Below are positions 1-10,294 of a stretch of DNA of 64,000 bases, piece by piece; the stretch's first letter is position 1; each line of letters starts with the position of its first letter. The translations under genes and the position numbers were made by a program. The notes below the pieces were generated by a model. The model saw nothing but the letters and a program-made list of their open reading frames with translations, did not search any database and was not told the DNA's origin. This stretch comes from Choricystis sp. odSpoLacu1 (lineage: Eukaryota > Chlorophyta > Trebouxiophyceae), in the NCBI GenBank assembly GCA_958009055.1, contig OY253656.1, positions 1-64,000 of the forward strand. The letters run 5' to 3'.

Positions 1-345
1 CCTAACCCTAACCCTAACCCTAACCCTAACCCTAACCCTAACCCTAACCCTAACCCTAACCCTAACCCTAACCCTAACCCTAACCCTACCCCTAACCCTA
101 ACCCTAATCCTACCCCTAACCCTACCCCTAACCCTACCCCTAACCCTACCCCTACCCCTACCCCTAACCCTAACCCTAATCCCTAACCCTAACCCTAACC
201 CTACCCCTACCCCTACCCCTACCCCTACCCCTACCCCTACCCCTACCCCTACCCCTACCCCTACCCCTACCCCTACCCCTACCCCTACCCCTACCCCTAC
301 CCCTACCCCTACCCCTACCCCTACCCCTACCCCCTACCCCTGGTT
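1..345. repeat. Telomere: CCCTAA array grading into CCCCTA variant
   Basis: Positions 1 to about 90 are uninterrupted CCCTAA units, i.e. TTAGGG on the strand running toward the chromosome end. From about 87 to 205 CCCTAA units are mixed with CCCCTA-type units. From about 206 to 338 the array is almost pure CCCCTA (TAGGGG). It ends at about 345, after which sequence is unique. This is the physical left end of a chromosome. The degenerate variant block is proximal, as expected for telomeres whose distal part is renewed by telomerase. Confidence 0.97.
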
Positions 346-1893
346 CTAACCCTAAGACAACGTAAGCCAACCCACAATAACCCTAAACCCTTCTTGCAAA
401 ACCCCGATCGATGCCAAACACTCGGTAAAGCGTCCTGCTGACGACCAGCACACAAATATGAACCATAGTTTAGCTTGACCGCTCTTGAAAAAAAAACAAG
501 CGGGTGGGTCACGGGAGAAGGGCCCGGTCGCTCGCAAGGGCGCGAGAGCCACTTGCGCGCTCTTGCTCGATACCTCCGCAAAGCAGCACTGCTCGTCTGG
601 TTCTCGTGCACTGCAACATTAATGCCGGCATGCTATCTGATGTCGGTTGCAAACAAGCAGCTTGCGGCCCAAGTCGGCCGCCCGCGCGGGCGTGCGCGCA
701 GCCAGCTTTTCTTCCCACACGAAAAAACACACACACCTCTCAAAATCACGCCTTCCGGATGCTCGGCCAGATCTCACAAATTGCATATCGATTGCTGGTT
801 TGTCGGCTTGGACATGAATCGCGGCGCGCGAGATCTGTTCAGGTTGAGGCCGAAAGTGTGGGGCGGCCTCCTCTGGGCGCAGTTGCCCACAGGTCGGCCG
901 TGAGCGTGGACGACCACTCGTGGAGGCCACCTCGATGACCAGTTTGGACGCGCCGGTGACGGTGGCGGCCGTTTTGGTCGTCCTGCGACCCTGCCTTGCA
1001 ACCCGGCCCAGGTCGGCCGCACGTACGCACGTGCGCGCGGGCCCGCGCGAGCGCGCAGCCCCCTTCTGCGCCCCCGAAAAATGTCGGTGGGTGTGAACAC
1101 CGTTAAGTTAAAGTCTGGCCTCTCGTCACGCCATCATTGCATCGCCTGATTTGGCCAAGTCAAACTAGGAAACCGTTTTATGACAGCACACACACCGGCG
1201 CGCCGCCCTCGCTCTCGTCCAGGAGGTCGCACAAAAGCACGCGGCTCAGGTTTGCGCAAACTTCATGAAACAGGTGTCGGCTCACCGCTTCCACGGATGA
1301 AGCCACCCAGTTCGGGGCTGGCTGCAGCGGGCCGCTGAATCTGCGCGCGCGCCGGGGTTCAAGGGGGGGGGGGGCCAACCTGAGTGAGTGTGACTTTCAC
1401 GGCGCGCGCCGTCACACCAGGCGCGCGGCAAGTCGCCAACGCTCTGAAAAGTTTTATCGCAGGCCGTGAGAGAGCCTCGTCACAACAACGACTCGCCTGC
1501 CTGGTCATCGGGGGGTTGTTTTTGGACTTTTGGTCTTTTGTGGGCCGCGGCGCGGCTGCGTGGCAAAAAAACGCGTGCCAGTGCTTGTCACTTGATTCTT
1601 CGCACCCACCGCCGCCACAGGGCGTGCTGACGCCCCGCTTGGGTGTGTGTGTGGGCGGTGCAAGAGAATGGTGGCTTAGAAAACAAAAATTGAGCCGACA
1701 TGGCCACACACGCCCTCGCGCACCCCAACAACGGGGGTGCGCGCCGGCGCCCGCGCCCGCGCGCCCGCGCATCTCTCGAATAACTGCGGCGGGGCTTCTC
1801 TTCCCACACAACCACCTTTCTCTTTCCCCGCTGCGCCCCCGTTTAAGCAGACGACACGCCTCTCCCCGTTTCGCGCGAGACTTGAGACACACC
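346..1893. other. Subtelomeric spacer without a supported gene
   Basis: About 1.5 kb of GC-rich unique sequence. Open frames on both strands are low-complexity and show no domain-like segments. A short motif (GGTCGGCCG or the related AGTCGGCCG) recurs near 673, 892 and 1011, and there are alternating GC tracts (for example around 1021-1060). The last part (about 1700-1893) is probably the promoter/5' leader of the gene starting at 1894. Confidence 0.5.
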
Positions 1894-4191
1894 ATGGGCG
1901 ACGACACCCAGGTGAGGAAGGTGGGAGTGGTCGCGGCGGCGGGGTGCGCATCGAATTTCCCCCCCCCCCCCCCTCTCCCCCCCCGGATGGCGACCGTCGC
2001 CCCACCGCGCGCGCCCCCTCCTGTGGGCGTGAATGCGTGAACAACATGGCCCGACTTGCAAGAGGCCCGCCATCCGGGCCGGTTTGGCGGGTTCGGTCGC
2101 ATCAACACACCCGCGCCCGCGACGACAGCCCGCAAGAGCCGACGTGCACCACACACTGTGGATAACCGCCTCGATAGCGGCTATCGAGGGAGAAGAAGAC
2201 TCGCCCCCACACCACCATCAGCTCGCCGCTTTGCCATCACCACCACACCCCCGCCCCAACTATTTCTCCACACCCAATCCAGAGCAATCTTGACGACGGA
2301 CATGCCGTCGTCGTCGTCGCCCCGCTTCCCGCCACGCTGCGCGCCACCGCTCTGCCCCCCAACACGCCGACCGTCGCGTCGGCCAAGCTCGTCGCCTCCC
2401 TGTTTGCTCCCGCGACCTACAAACTCGTGCTGACGCACGAGTGCGCCAACGCGGCGTGCCACCTGCCAGAGTGTCACCTGTGCGCGCGTGCCGCGCGCAA
2501 ACGGTGCAGCGGCACGACGACGCCCATCATCGATGGCGGCGTGCGCTCTCCGTGCGGCGCCACCATGAGCGTGGACGTCATGCGGGATGGACGCGAGGTC
2601 AGCGTGACGGACGCGCCGCCGGGGACGTGTGTCCACTTCTTTCTGGTCCACGGCGAAGCGTACGACGCGGCCGTCGTGCGCAAAGACTGGGCGCCTCCCC
2701 AGGACGACGTGGTGCCCGCGTTTGTGACTGTGCAGTGGGCGGCGCCCACGGACAAGACTGTGTATCACGCGCTGCCCAAGCGCAGTCCTCGGAAAGCGGC
2801 GCCCGCCCAGTCTTCGACAGCTGCTGCTGGCTCGTCGTCGCACGCCGTCCTTGATGGATCGTGGCATGGCGTCCCGGACGGTTTGTCGCACGCCGTCCAC
2901 GATGGTCTGTCGCACGCCGTCCACGATGGTGTGTCGCACGCCTTCCTCAACGGCTCGTCATCCACTGTCCTCAATGGTTCGTCCTCCACCGTCCTCAATG
3001 GTTCGTCACACACGCTCAAAAAAAACAATGCGCACCCCACCAACGTGCCTGCGTCCACTGAAACCAAAGAAAAGACGCAGCCGGGAGGCGAATGGAACGT
3101 GCGCCCCGTCGTCAGCGGCCGAGTCAGGTTGATCGCGGCGCTGGTGGACGCGTCCACCGGGGAACTCAACTCGCGCGTGACACCCGCAGTCAGCGAGCCT
3201 TTCGTTATCCGCACGCAGCCCAAGCGGCTGGTCAAAACCAAGATTGCGCGCATGGTGGACTTGGTGACCGTGCTGCCAGGTGAGAGGTGGAGGTTAGGGG
3301 TGGAGAGAGGCACAGGGTGGGAGACGGCGGACGTCACACCATCGCGCGATCGGTCAAACAGTTGCGCGCGTTCAAAAACGCGTTGGTTTGCGCCCACGGC
3401 ACGTGGTTGTGTTTGTTGAGACGCTGCCTCGGGGGTTGTGTTCCCAAACTAGTGGTGGAAAAAAAGCCAACCCACTCCACTCCACACAGGCATCGGCGTC
3501 GTCGCTGCCAACCGCCTCTCCCGCCTGGCCCAGTTGACGCCCGCCATTGGGCTGCCTCCCGACCTGCACTCGATCCACACCGTCGGGGACATGAAGCAGC
3601 TGGCCGCATGCTGCGCGTGCAACCAAAAGATGGACGATGCTGTCCGCAACGCGCTGTCGCTGGCGCGGTCGGTGTGGAGCAAGGCCAAGCACGCGGCTGC
3701 CGCCGCGGTGGAGCCGGACAGTCGGTACGATCTTTTGGAGAGGGAGTTGAGAGATAGAGAAACAGGGGGGAAAGCCTGTGGGGGGGGGGGGGGTGGATGC
3801 CGCCATGATGGCGACGGCATGGGGCGAGCTCGACCTTTCTTTTCTTCTCTTCAACTCACCCCCACTCCACACACACAGGCTGCGCGTTTTCCACACCCAC
3901 GCTCCCACCTACGCCGCCGCCGTCTTCGTCTGCACCGACGGCATCGTCAACCTGAGCGCCGCGGTCGCTGTGCTGGTTTCAGAGGGTGGCACCTTCAAAC
4001 TGGTCGACGTCGACGACGTCATGTTCGACCTGGCCTCACTCGTCAGACGGGCCAAACTCGCGTGGTTTCAACCCGGCCACCCCGGCTGGGACCTGGTGAC
4101 GTGCGCTGGCGGCCGCACATTCAACAGCGTGCGCGAGTTGCGCAGCTACATGACTGAGCAGGTGGTGGAGAGCGCGCCGATGCTGCTGTAG
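1894..4191 (+). CDS. Unrecognised 527-aa protein with 8-residue tandem repeats
   Basis: Inferred exons 1894-1911, 2283-3279, 3490-3745 and 3879-4191 keep one frame and give 527 residues. The start is ATG in an ACCATGG context; exon 1 encodes only MGDDTQ before a GTGAGG donor. The third donor could instead be at 3724, in the same phase. The first half has a Cys-rich segment (about residues 55-85, including C-x4-C-x3-C-x2-C spacing). A Ser-rich stretch follows, made of degenerate 8-residue repeats such as HAVHDGLS and TVLNGSSS. After it comes a better-ordered segment (RVRLIAALVDASTGE then SEPFVIRTQPKRL), with an alpha-helical C-terminal half. The Cys-rich/SEPFVIR arrangement loosely recalls plant CBP60-type or Rel-like regulators, but I cannot assign a family. 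A nuclear or regulatory role would be speculation. Confidence 0.6.
2837..3017 (+). repeat. 24-nt coding minisatellite
   Basis: Inside exon 2 of the 1894-4191 gene, a 24-nt unit is repeated about seven times with drift. The 5' copies encode variants of HAVHDGLS and the 3' copies variants of TVLNGSSS. Units stay in frame, so copy-number change would lengthen or shorten the Ser-rich linker without breaking the protein. Confidence 0.75.
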
Positions 4192-4638
4192 CATGTGCGC
4201 GGCACCCACGTGCCTCTGAGCAAATGATGCCCTGGATGGCTGGCCCAACTTGGTTGTCACCGAGACGGCATGGTTTGCAAACGTGTCCGTTTTCTAAGCG
4301 TTGTGGTCGCAGTGCGGCACGCCATTTTTCTCGTTCTTCTTTCAAAGGGAATGAAAAGGAACTCGTAGTGTGGAACTTGTCGTCCCTCTCGCTCTTCTTT
4401 CCTTGCAATAGTTTGTTTAGGAGTCGTCCCTCCCCCCCCTTTATTTGTCAATGATGATTGAATTTTTTTTATGAGCGTCCTCTGGACTCGTCCCCACACC
4501 CCTAATCCCGCCACCACCAAAACCTCCCCTAATCCCCCCACCACCACCTCCCCTCCCTCCCTCGGGCCCCATCAATTTGCTGAGTGGCGCTTTGGACCCC
4601 TGACGTAGGGACGGCAAGCCGTTGCCCCTTCCCTACCG
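4192..4638. other. Convergent intergenic spacer
   Basis: Lies between the stop of the plus-strand gene at 4191 and the stop of the minus-strand gene at 4639, so it should hold two 3' UTRs. It contains C-rich CCACCACC tracts around 4500-4560 and an A/T-rich patch (about 4440-4475). No gene is seen. Confidence 0.5.
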
Positions 4639-5121
4639 TCAGCGCACCTTCTTCAGCACTCGCGCCCACGCACCAAACTCGCCCGCCCTGCCTTCGTGCA
4701 GCCCCCCAAACTCGATGGCGTCGCCCACCCGCACGTTGCGCGCAAACCGAGACCACTCACCACTCAGCTCGCCGGTGACCGTGTTACCGGAGCGTGGTTT
4801 GTATAGCACGACATACTTGTGCCCTGTGTCGGCGTCCACCAGCGAGGCGGGAAGGCGTTGGCCGAGTAGGCGACATGCGTTTACCGCGTTTTCATCAAAA
4901 CCAAACAGGCGTGCCAACAGTTCCGTCACAAACATGCGGCGCCGGTATGTGGTGGAGGTAATTGTGCGTCGAATAGTGGTGGGTGGGGGTGGAGGGGCTG
5001 AGTACGTGGGAGCCAGATGTGTCAGCTGACTGCAGTCGGTCGACGCGCCGCCCCCAAATCTAGAGCCGCCTCCATCATGCAGCCCACTCAGCACAGAGGC
5101 AGCCAGAGCAATGTCAAACAC
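4639..5121 (-). CDS. Small protein with B3-like DNA-binding fold motif
   Basis: A single open frame of 160 codons, starting MFDIALAASV, needs no intron. The C-terminal about 75 residues follow the B3 DNA-binding domain pattern: a strand pair (GHKYVVLYKPRS), then ELSGEWSRFARNVRVGDAIE, which matches the B3 core 'GW..F.....L..GD...F'. The N-terminal half is Ser/Thr/Pro-rich. B3 domains are plant/algal transcription-factor modules that bind DNA with a seven-stranded pseudo-barrel, so a nuclear regulator is possible. The domain is short and the call rests on that one motif. The next gene, transcribed divergently, carries a similar motif. Confidence 0.5.
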   Translation of the reverse strand: MFDIALAASVLSGLHDGGGSRFGGGASTDCSQLTHLAPTYSAPPPPPTTIRRTITSTTYRRRMFVTELLARLFGFDENAVNACRLLGQRLPASLVDADTGHKYVVLYKPRSGNTVTGELSGEWSRFARNVRVGDAIEFGGLHEGRAGEFGAWARVLKKVR

Positions 5122-5378
5122 CAGACTGCTGACTGTGTCGTGGGGCAGGCGGTTTGCGGGTGGTGGGATGCGCTGGTGGACGCCCCCAGAGTCGAATTAT
5201 GATGGGCCATGTGGACAGAATTTCATCAAAGAGCAGGGCTGCTCTGTGGGGTGTTGGCCGTAGCAGAGGGTCGAATGCGATTTAAGGGCTAGGAAAAAAG
5301 CTGTATTCCGACGTGCAAAAAAGATTTAAAAACAAAATGCTGTTTTCGCACAAAACTTTTTTGAACCACAAAAACGCC

Positions 5379-6000
5379 ATGTCTCTCTCCGAATTCGACA
5401 GCCCACTGGCGGCAGCATCCATCGACGCTCTAAACCCTCAATTCTGGGATGCACTGACCAAACGCTGTGCCGAGGAGGCTGCTGGGCTCACGCTGGTGGC
5501 GATGTCACAAGACGCTGCAACAAACATGTCACCACCACCACCAAAACGATGTGTGCGGCGTCGCATAATGTGTCTGCCGTATGTGAGGCGACTACAAGTG
5601 ACGGGCCAGATGGTGCGTGTGCGGATGTGGGTGTGCGTGAGAAAAAAAAAGACATCACTCGCAGGTCACCAACCCCACACCTCACACACACACACAGGCC
5701 AACACGCTGCTGCCAGACATTTCAACCCACTTGCCACGGGACAGGATGCGCGCCCAGTGCAATCGCACCTTTTTCAAACGAGAGCTGACCATTGTTGACA
5801 GCCACAACTCTCCGCACACTGTGACGTACGAGTGCTCGGTGTCGTCGGGACAGCGCCATGCCCGGTTGTCGGCTGGGTGGGGCACACTGATGCGTGGGTT
5901 GGGAGCGGGACTGGGGGACACGATTGTGTTGAGTCTGCACGGTGACCGCAACGACTGCGTGCTGCACGTCGACCTTGAGCGCGGGCGTGGCTGTCATTGA
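5379..6000 (+). CDS. Small protein with B3-like motif (divergent partner)
   Basis: Two exons, 5379-5612 and 5698-6000, joined in phase 0 (donor GTGCGT; a second in-frame donor at 5637 is possible), give 178 residues. An in-frame ATG at 5313 would add 22 residues. The C-terminal half contains TVTYECSVSSGQRHARLSAG followed by WGTLMRGLGAGLGDTIVLSL, matching the B3 pattern of a basic 'R.....GW......L..GD...L'. It is divergent from the 4639-5121 gene, with 257 bp between start codons, so the two probably share a promoter region. An old duplication of a small B3-like regulator would explain the pair. Similarity is motif-level only. Confidence 0.5.
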
Positions 6001-6381
6001 CGCCACGTCGCGACGCCCCAAAACACAGGCAGGCGTGTGTAATGAAACAAATGGTGATGGATGGTGGCCCTGTTTTAGGCGATGAGAGGAGGCAGGCGCG
6101 CGCTCGGCCTGCCTGCGCGCGCCTGCCTGTGAGGCGTGCTGTGAGGCGTTTGGCGCAAGCAATCACTGGGCCGCGATTGATGATGAAAGAACGTGCCAGT
6201 ATTTTTTCTGTGTAATTCGACTCCCAGAGAACGATGGGAAGGTGCGAGCTTCGTGAAGAGAGCGAGAGGTCGGGGTTGGAGAATTCTGCCCGCGCGTGCG
6301 GCCAGCACGCTCGCGCTGGCCGTCTTTTTTGCAAAGCTCTCTATTTTGCACAGAGCCTCTCCACTCTCTCACCCCCCCTCT
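6001..6381. other. Convergent spacer
   Basis: Between two converging genes. It holds an interrupted GCCTGCGCGC-type repeat (6090-6135) and otherwise no coding signal. Probably 3' UTRs of both neighbours. Confidence 0.4.
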
Positions 6382-7401
6382 TCACCGCCGCAGCAGCCGC
6401 CCCGCCGCCGACCTCGCCTGGTCACAGCCTGGATCCACCGTCAACGCCGCCACATAGTCGGTTGCCTCCGAGACGACGTCCCCCAACCCCTCGTGCGCCG
6501 CGCCGCGCCGCAGCAACGCTTTCACGTTGCGTGGCTCCGCATTTAACACACCTGACGCATCCACAGCCGCGCCCTCCGCGTCACTAGCGCCCAACCTGGC
6601 GGCAGCTCGGTTGTTGACGGCGGCCAGCAAGGCGGGCGACCCGGCCGCCGCGCCCTCCGCGGCGCGCGTGTAGACGGCGATCGCGTCGTCCCTCCCGGTA
6701 CGCCGCGTTGCCGACATCGCGGTGGGGGTCAGGCAGGGGCGTGTCAACCGTGGGGCGGCGGGCAGCGCGGGCCACACAGCGCGCGCACACGCAGCGCGGG
6801 CCACAGCGGCCCCGCCTGGGGAGTCCAGAGTAAAGTCCTTCATGACCATTCGCTGCAACTGCGACAGCGACGAGAGTGGCGCCAGAATGTTGGACGGGAT
6901 TTGGCACGCTCGCTCGTGAGTGTACCATGCGAGCGTCAACTCTGTCAGAGCAGAGCACGCTGCGACGGGGGCAATAATTCGCAGGAGCGACGGCGGGCAT
7001 CACAGCGAGACTCGCAGGTCTGACAGCGAGCGCCGCAGATCAGGGCTGCCACCGATCAGGCTGGCCATGGCGCGCGGCGCACGCGTCGTGTGGACCACAT
7101 CCCCTCGCACCAAGTCGGCTGGGTCTTCGATCGAGAGTTTTTTCATGGCAGCCGGGTGGCGCGGGCGCACAGTGTCGACGTCTGCCAGCATGGCCACGTC
7201 GACGCGAACTTCAGCACTCGGCAGCCGCGACCAGTCTGCCACGCGGCGCCAGCGGCGGCACACGCTGTGTAGGGTCTGGTTGGTGCCGCGGGGGGGGGCG
7301 GCCGCGTCGACAGAGCCACCCTCGGCAAACACCCGCCCAAAAATATCGTGCAGCATGTCGTCCGGCAGGTCGTTGAACGTGACGGGGGCGGTGTCTGCCA
7401 T
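6382..7401 (-). pseudogene. Broken F-box / leucine-rich / TPR gene
   Basis: Read from 7401 downward. MADTAPVTF is followed by an F-box (LPDDMLHDIFGRVF, then SVCRRWRRVADWSRL). A leucine-rich stretch follows (SDLRVSL). At 7002-7000 there is an in-frame TGA, after which the same frame resumes with leucine-rich sequence (SLLRIIAPVAACSALTELTL, then LSSLSQLQRMVMKDFTL). Further on comes a TPR-like region (DDAIAVYTRAAEG, VNNRAAARLG, VKALLRRGAAHEGLGD) ending at 6382. The expected first TPR helix (DVGNAAYREG) lies in the +1 frame immediately before DDAIAV, implying a one-base shift near 6700. F-box proteins are substrate receptors of SCF ubiquitin ligases. Two lesions in one gene suggest decay, although an unrecognised intron or assembly errors could produce the same picture. 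Confidence 0.55.
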
Positions 7402-7572
7402 GGCGTGGGGGTGCGGGTTTGGGGGGGGAGGGGCGGGTTCGGTGTGTGTGTCGGAGCGTGAGTAGGCGAGAAAAAAACGAGCGAAGCGTGAGACGGCGGC
7501 GACGCGATCTTCAACTCTCTCTGCCTTTTCCTCTCCCCGCTCTCCACCCACCCACCCACCCACACCGACACC

Positions 7573-9628
7573 ATGACCCCACCCACACCACCCACGCCCA
7601 CCCCCACCCCCACCCCCACCCTCTCCGACTCCCTCCCCACCCTCATCGCGCGCCACGCCAACACCGATGCCGCGACCCACCGCGCGCTGTGCCAGCTGGC
7701 GGCCGCGGTGTCCGCCGCCGACCAGGTGTGCAGGACGTGGTGGTGGGGGACACCGCGCTAGTGGTGGGAGCGGTGAGTCGTGTGTGGGTGGGAGGGAGAG
7801 AGGATTTGGCAGTTTTTTGGGTGGGCAGGCAGTCGCCCGCCTGCCCACTCTTTTCCCCTCGCCCACCCTCTCCAGCCCCTCCTTCGCCGCCTCACCGTCG
7901 CCGACGCCATGTCCGTCACCGCTGTCTACCCTCCCACCGCCGCCCAGCTGACGGTGGACCGGCACTGTGGGTGGCTGAGCGCCGCACCGGCCGACATCAA
8001 GCACGCGTTGACGTCTCGCGATGCCGTCGCCTCCTTTCGCGCCTCCATCGGCCGCTTGCACACCATGGGCCTCGTTGTGACTGTTGCCAGCCAAGACGGC
8101 TCAAACCCTGTCATCGGGGTGCGGCGCGAGCTGCGGGTGACGTGGGCGGGGAGAGGCGGCACGAGTGCGGGCGCGAGTGCGGGCGCGAGTGCGACTGCGG
8201 CCGGCCGGTCGTACGCGGCCCCCGCCCACGACGCGGCGGGGCGCTATAATGGCATCGCCTTTGCGGCGTACCTGGACGCCCTGCGGTCGGGCGGTGTCGT
8301 CACCGCTCCTGGCACTGTCGTCGTGACCACCCCTGACGACGCCCCCAAGCCGCCCCTGCCCCCCGCCGCCACCGCGGCGCTCACCCCGGAAAACGTAGTG
8401 GTCGCGATGGCTAGGCTGCGCGATGAAGTCGGCACCGCGCTGAGCGAGGGGGTGGGGCAGAGGACGTGGTTCATTGGGTCGGAGGGCAGGGTGGTGTTGC
8501 GGGTGGCAGCTGGCAGCGGGGCTGCATCCGGTGCGGCGAGTGGAGGCGGTGGCGTCGCGGCGGGTGGAGGCGGAGGCGACGCGGTGGGTGCAGGCGGTGA
8601 CGCTGCGGCGGCCGCGGCGGCCGCGACGACGGCAGGCGGGCTGCCAGTCGACCCGAAAGCCACCTCCCCAGCCTCCGCCTCCCCCCCTGTGCCACCCACC
8701 ACACCGCGGCCGTCCGCCACCACCACATCCTGCTTCACCAGCCTCATGGCTCCAGTGGGGGTGGTTTTGCCGCCGATCACGGCCGACGCGCCCCGCCCGC
8801 CCGGCCCGCCGTCGCCACCGGCCACGCCCTCCACGTCGACCCCCACCGCAACAGACACCGTCGCCCCGTCCTGCACCCCGCCCCCCTGCCGCCTGGCGGA
8901 CCACCCCAATACGTCTGTGGTGAGTTTTTTGGGGGGTGGAGAGGGAGGGGAGAGAAGAGGGAGGACCATGGTTTTTTTCTCCTTCTTCTTCACTCAACCA
9001 CCCCCTCTCCCCACCCCCCCACCCCAAACCACAGGCCTGGCGCTTCTACGCGCAAGACGCCCCCACCGCCCCCCGCACGCCGTCCATGGCCTCCATCATG
9101 AAGGCCAACGGCCTGCTGTCCCACACCCCCACCCGCCTGTGGATGCTGCACAACACTCTGGTGTGCGGCGCCTTTGGCCGCGCGGTGGCGGGCAACATTG
9201 TGCGCCCGCCCGCCAGCGTCACCCGGTCACCCTCCGACTGCCTGGTGTCTTTAACCGACACCCTGGCCATCACCATGACCGACGTCCTGCGCTGCGCGGT
9301 GGGTGTGGTGGAGCCGCCCGGCGCCACGTTGCGCCGCACTTTGCTGGCGTCGCTCGCACCGCGCTCTCTCGCCGCAGCGCTGGCCAGTGGCGCCATCTCC
9401 CGCTTTGCTCAACTCATTAAACTGCTGGCCAGCACCACGGACGCGGTGACCACGCTGCAGGTGGAGGCGGGGGCGGGGTGGGACGCGCTGGAGATTGTGG
9501 TGCACGGGGTTGTGGAGACGGTCGGCAGCGACGGGCGCGTCACAGATTACACCATCCTGAGGGAGGACGGCACCATGGACCAGGGGAGGCTGGCGGCATA
9601 CTGGCGGGCGCAGGGGGTGGAGGCGTGA
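7573..9628 (+). CDS. Unrecognised 596-aa protein
   Basis: Inferred exons 7573-7725, 7876-8919 and 9035-9628, all phase 0, give 596 residues. The ATG follows an ACACC context after a CCCACC-rich leader. The N-terminal 120 residues look folded (LCQLAAAVSAADQ, then PTAAQLTVDRHCGWLSAAP). Residues about 220-370 are a Gly/Ala then Pro/Thr low-complexity linker. The last about 200 residues are well ordered (TRLWMLHNTLVCGAFGRAVA, then SLTDTLAITMTDVLRCAVGV) and end with AAYWRAQGVEA. I see no signal peptide, membrane span or known catalytic motif. It is divergent from the F-box gene, with 171 bp between the starts. Function unknown. Confidence 0.65.
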
Positions 9629-9740
9629 GGGTTGAGAGAGGCAGGGTTTTTGGGGGTGGGGGTGGGGAAAAGAGTAAACCATCAATTCAAAGGACTTGAG
9701 CAACTTGGTTTGAAAACAAACAAACCCCAACACTCCACTT

Positions 9741-10245
9741 TCACTCCACCACGCTGCCCATGTCCGCCCCCTCCACCCCCACACACACCACCTCCACGAA
9801 TTCCGCAGCCTGCTCGATGTAGAGCCAGTGGCCACACCGCTCAAAAACGACGCACCGCGCGTCCGGCGCGTTGGCCGCGACCCACGTGCACCCGTCGGTC
9901 GGAAAAATGGCCGACCTACCGCCCACAACGAGTGCTTGCTGCGGCAGCACTCGTACAACCAGCCTCCAGTCGGCCTGCGTGTGGTCTGCCATGAAGGGCG
10001 GCCAAGCCGTCGCAGTCGGCGCGGGCAGTTTCGGTAGTTGAGTCAACACAGCCGCATCCACCGGCACATCACCCGCCAAACACGCGTCGATGGCGGTGAG
10101 CACAGCGTCGACGCCGTCTCCTCGGGCGGCGGCATCAAAGGCGGCGGCGACGCGGGCGGCCAGGGCGGCGGTGCCGCCGACAGGCGGGGGTGGGGGCCCT
10201 CCCAGCAGCATGGCCACGTCCGCCAGGGCCAGCCCCGTGCCGACG
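9741..10245 (-). CDS. C-terminal half of an alpha/beta hydrolase
   Basis: From 10245 downward the frame reads VGTGLALADVAMLLGG and then a helical cap. The typical end of an alpha/beta hydrolase follows: ALVVGGRSAIFPTDG (acid-residue strand and loop) and VVFERCGHWLYIEQAAEF (catalytic-His loop). A pyrimidine-rich CAG acceptor at about 10246-10247 suggests an upstream exon, but I could not find the N-terminal strands or the nucleophile elbow, and the opposite strand is occupied by another gene. It is either a multi-exon gene with a missed 5' end or a truncated copy. Substrate unknown. Confidence 0.45.
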
Positions 10246-10294
10246 CTGCGGCAGCGTCAAAAAAGGTGGCGGCCGCCGTCGCCACCGCATCACC

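Noticed and set aside
176..370. Open frame encoding Gly-Arg repeats on the minus strand
   Set aside because: It is a translation of the TAGGGG telomere array.
7000..7002. Selenocysteine at the in-frame TGA of the F-box gene
   Set aside because: No SECIS-like element could be recognised in the short downstream region, F-box proteins are not known selenoproteins, and a second lesion exists nearby.
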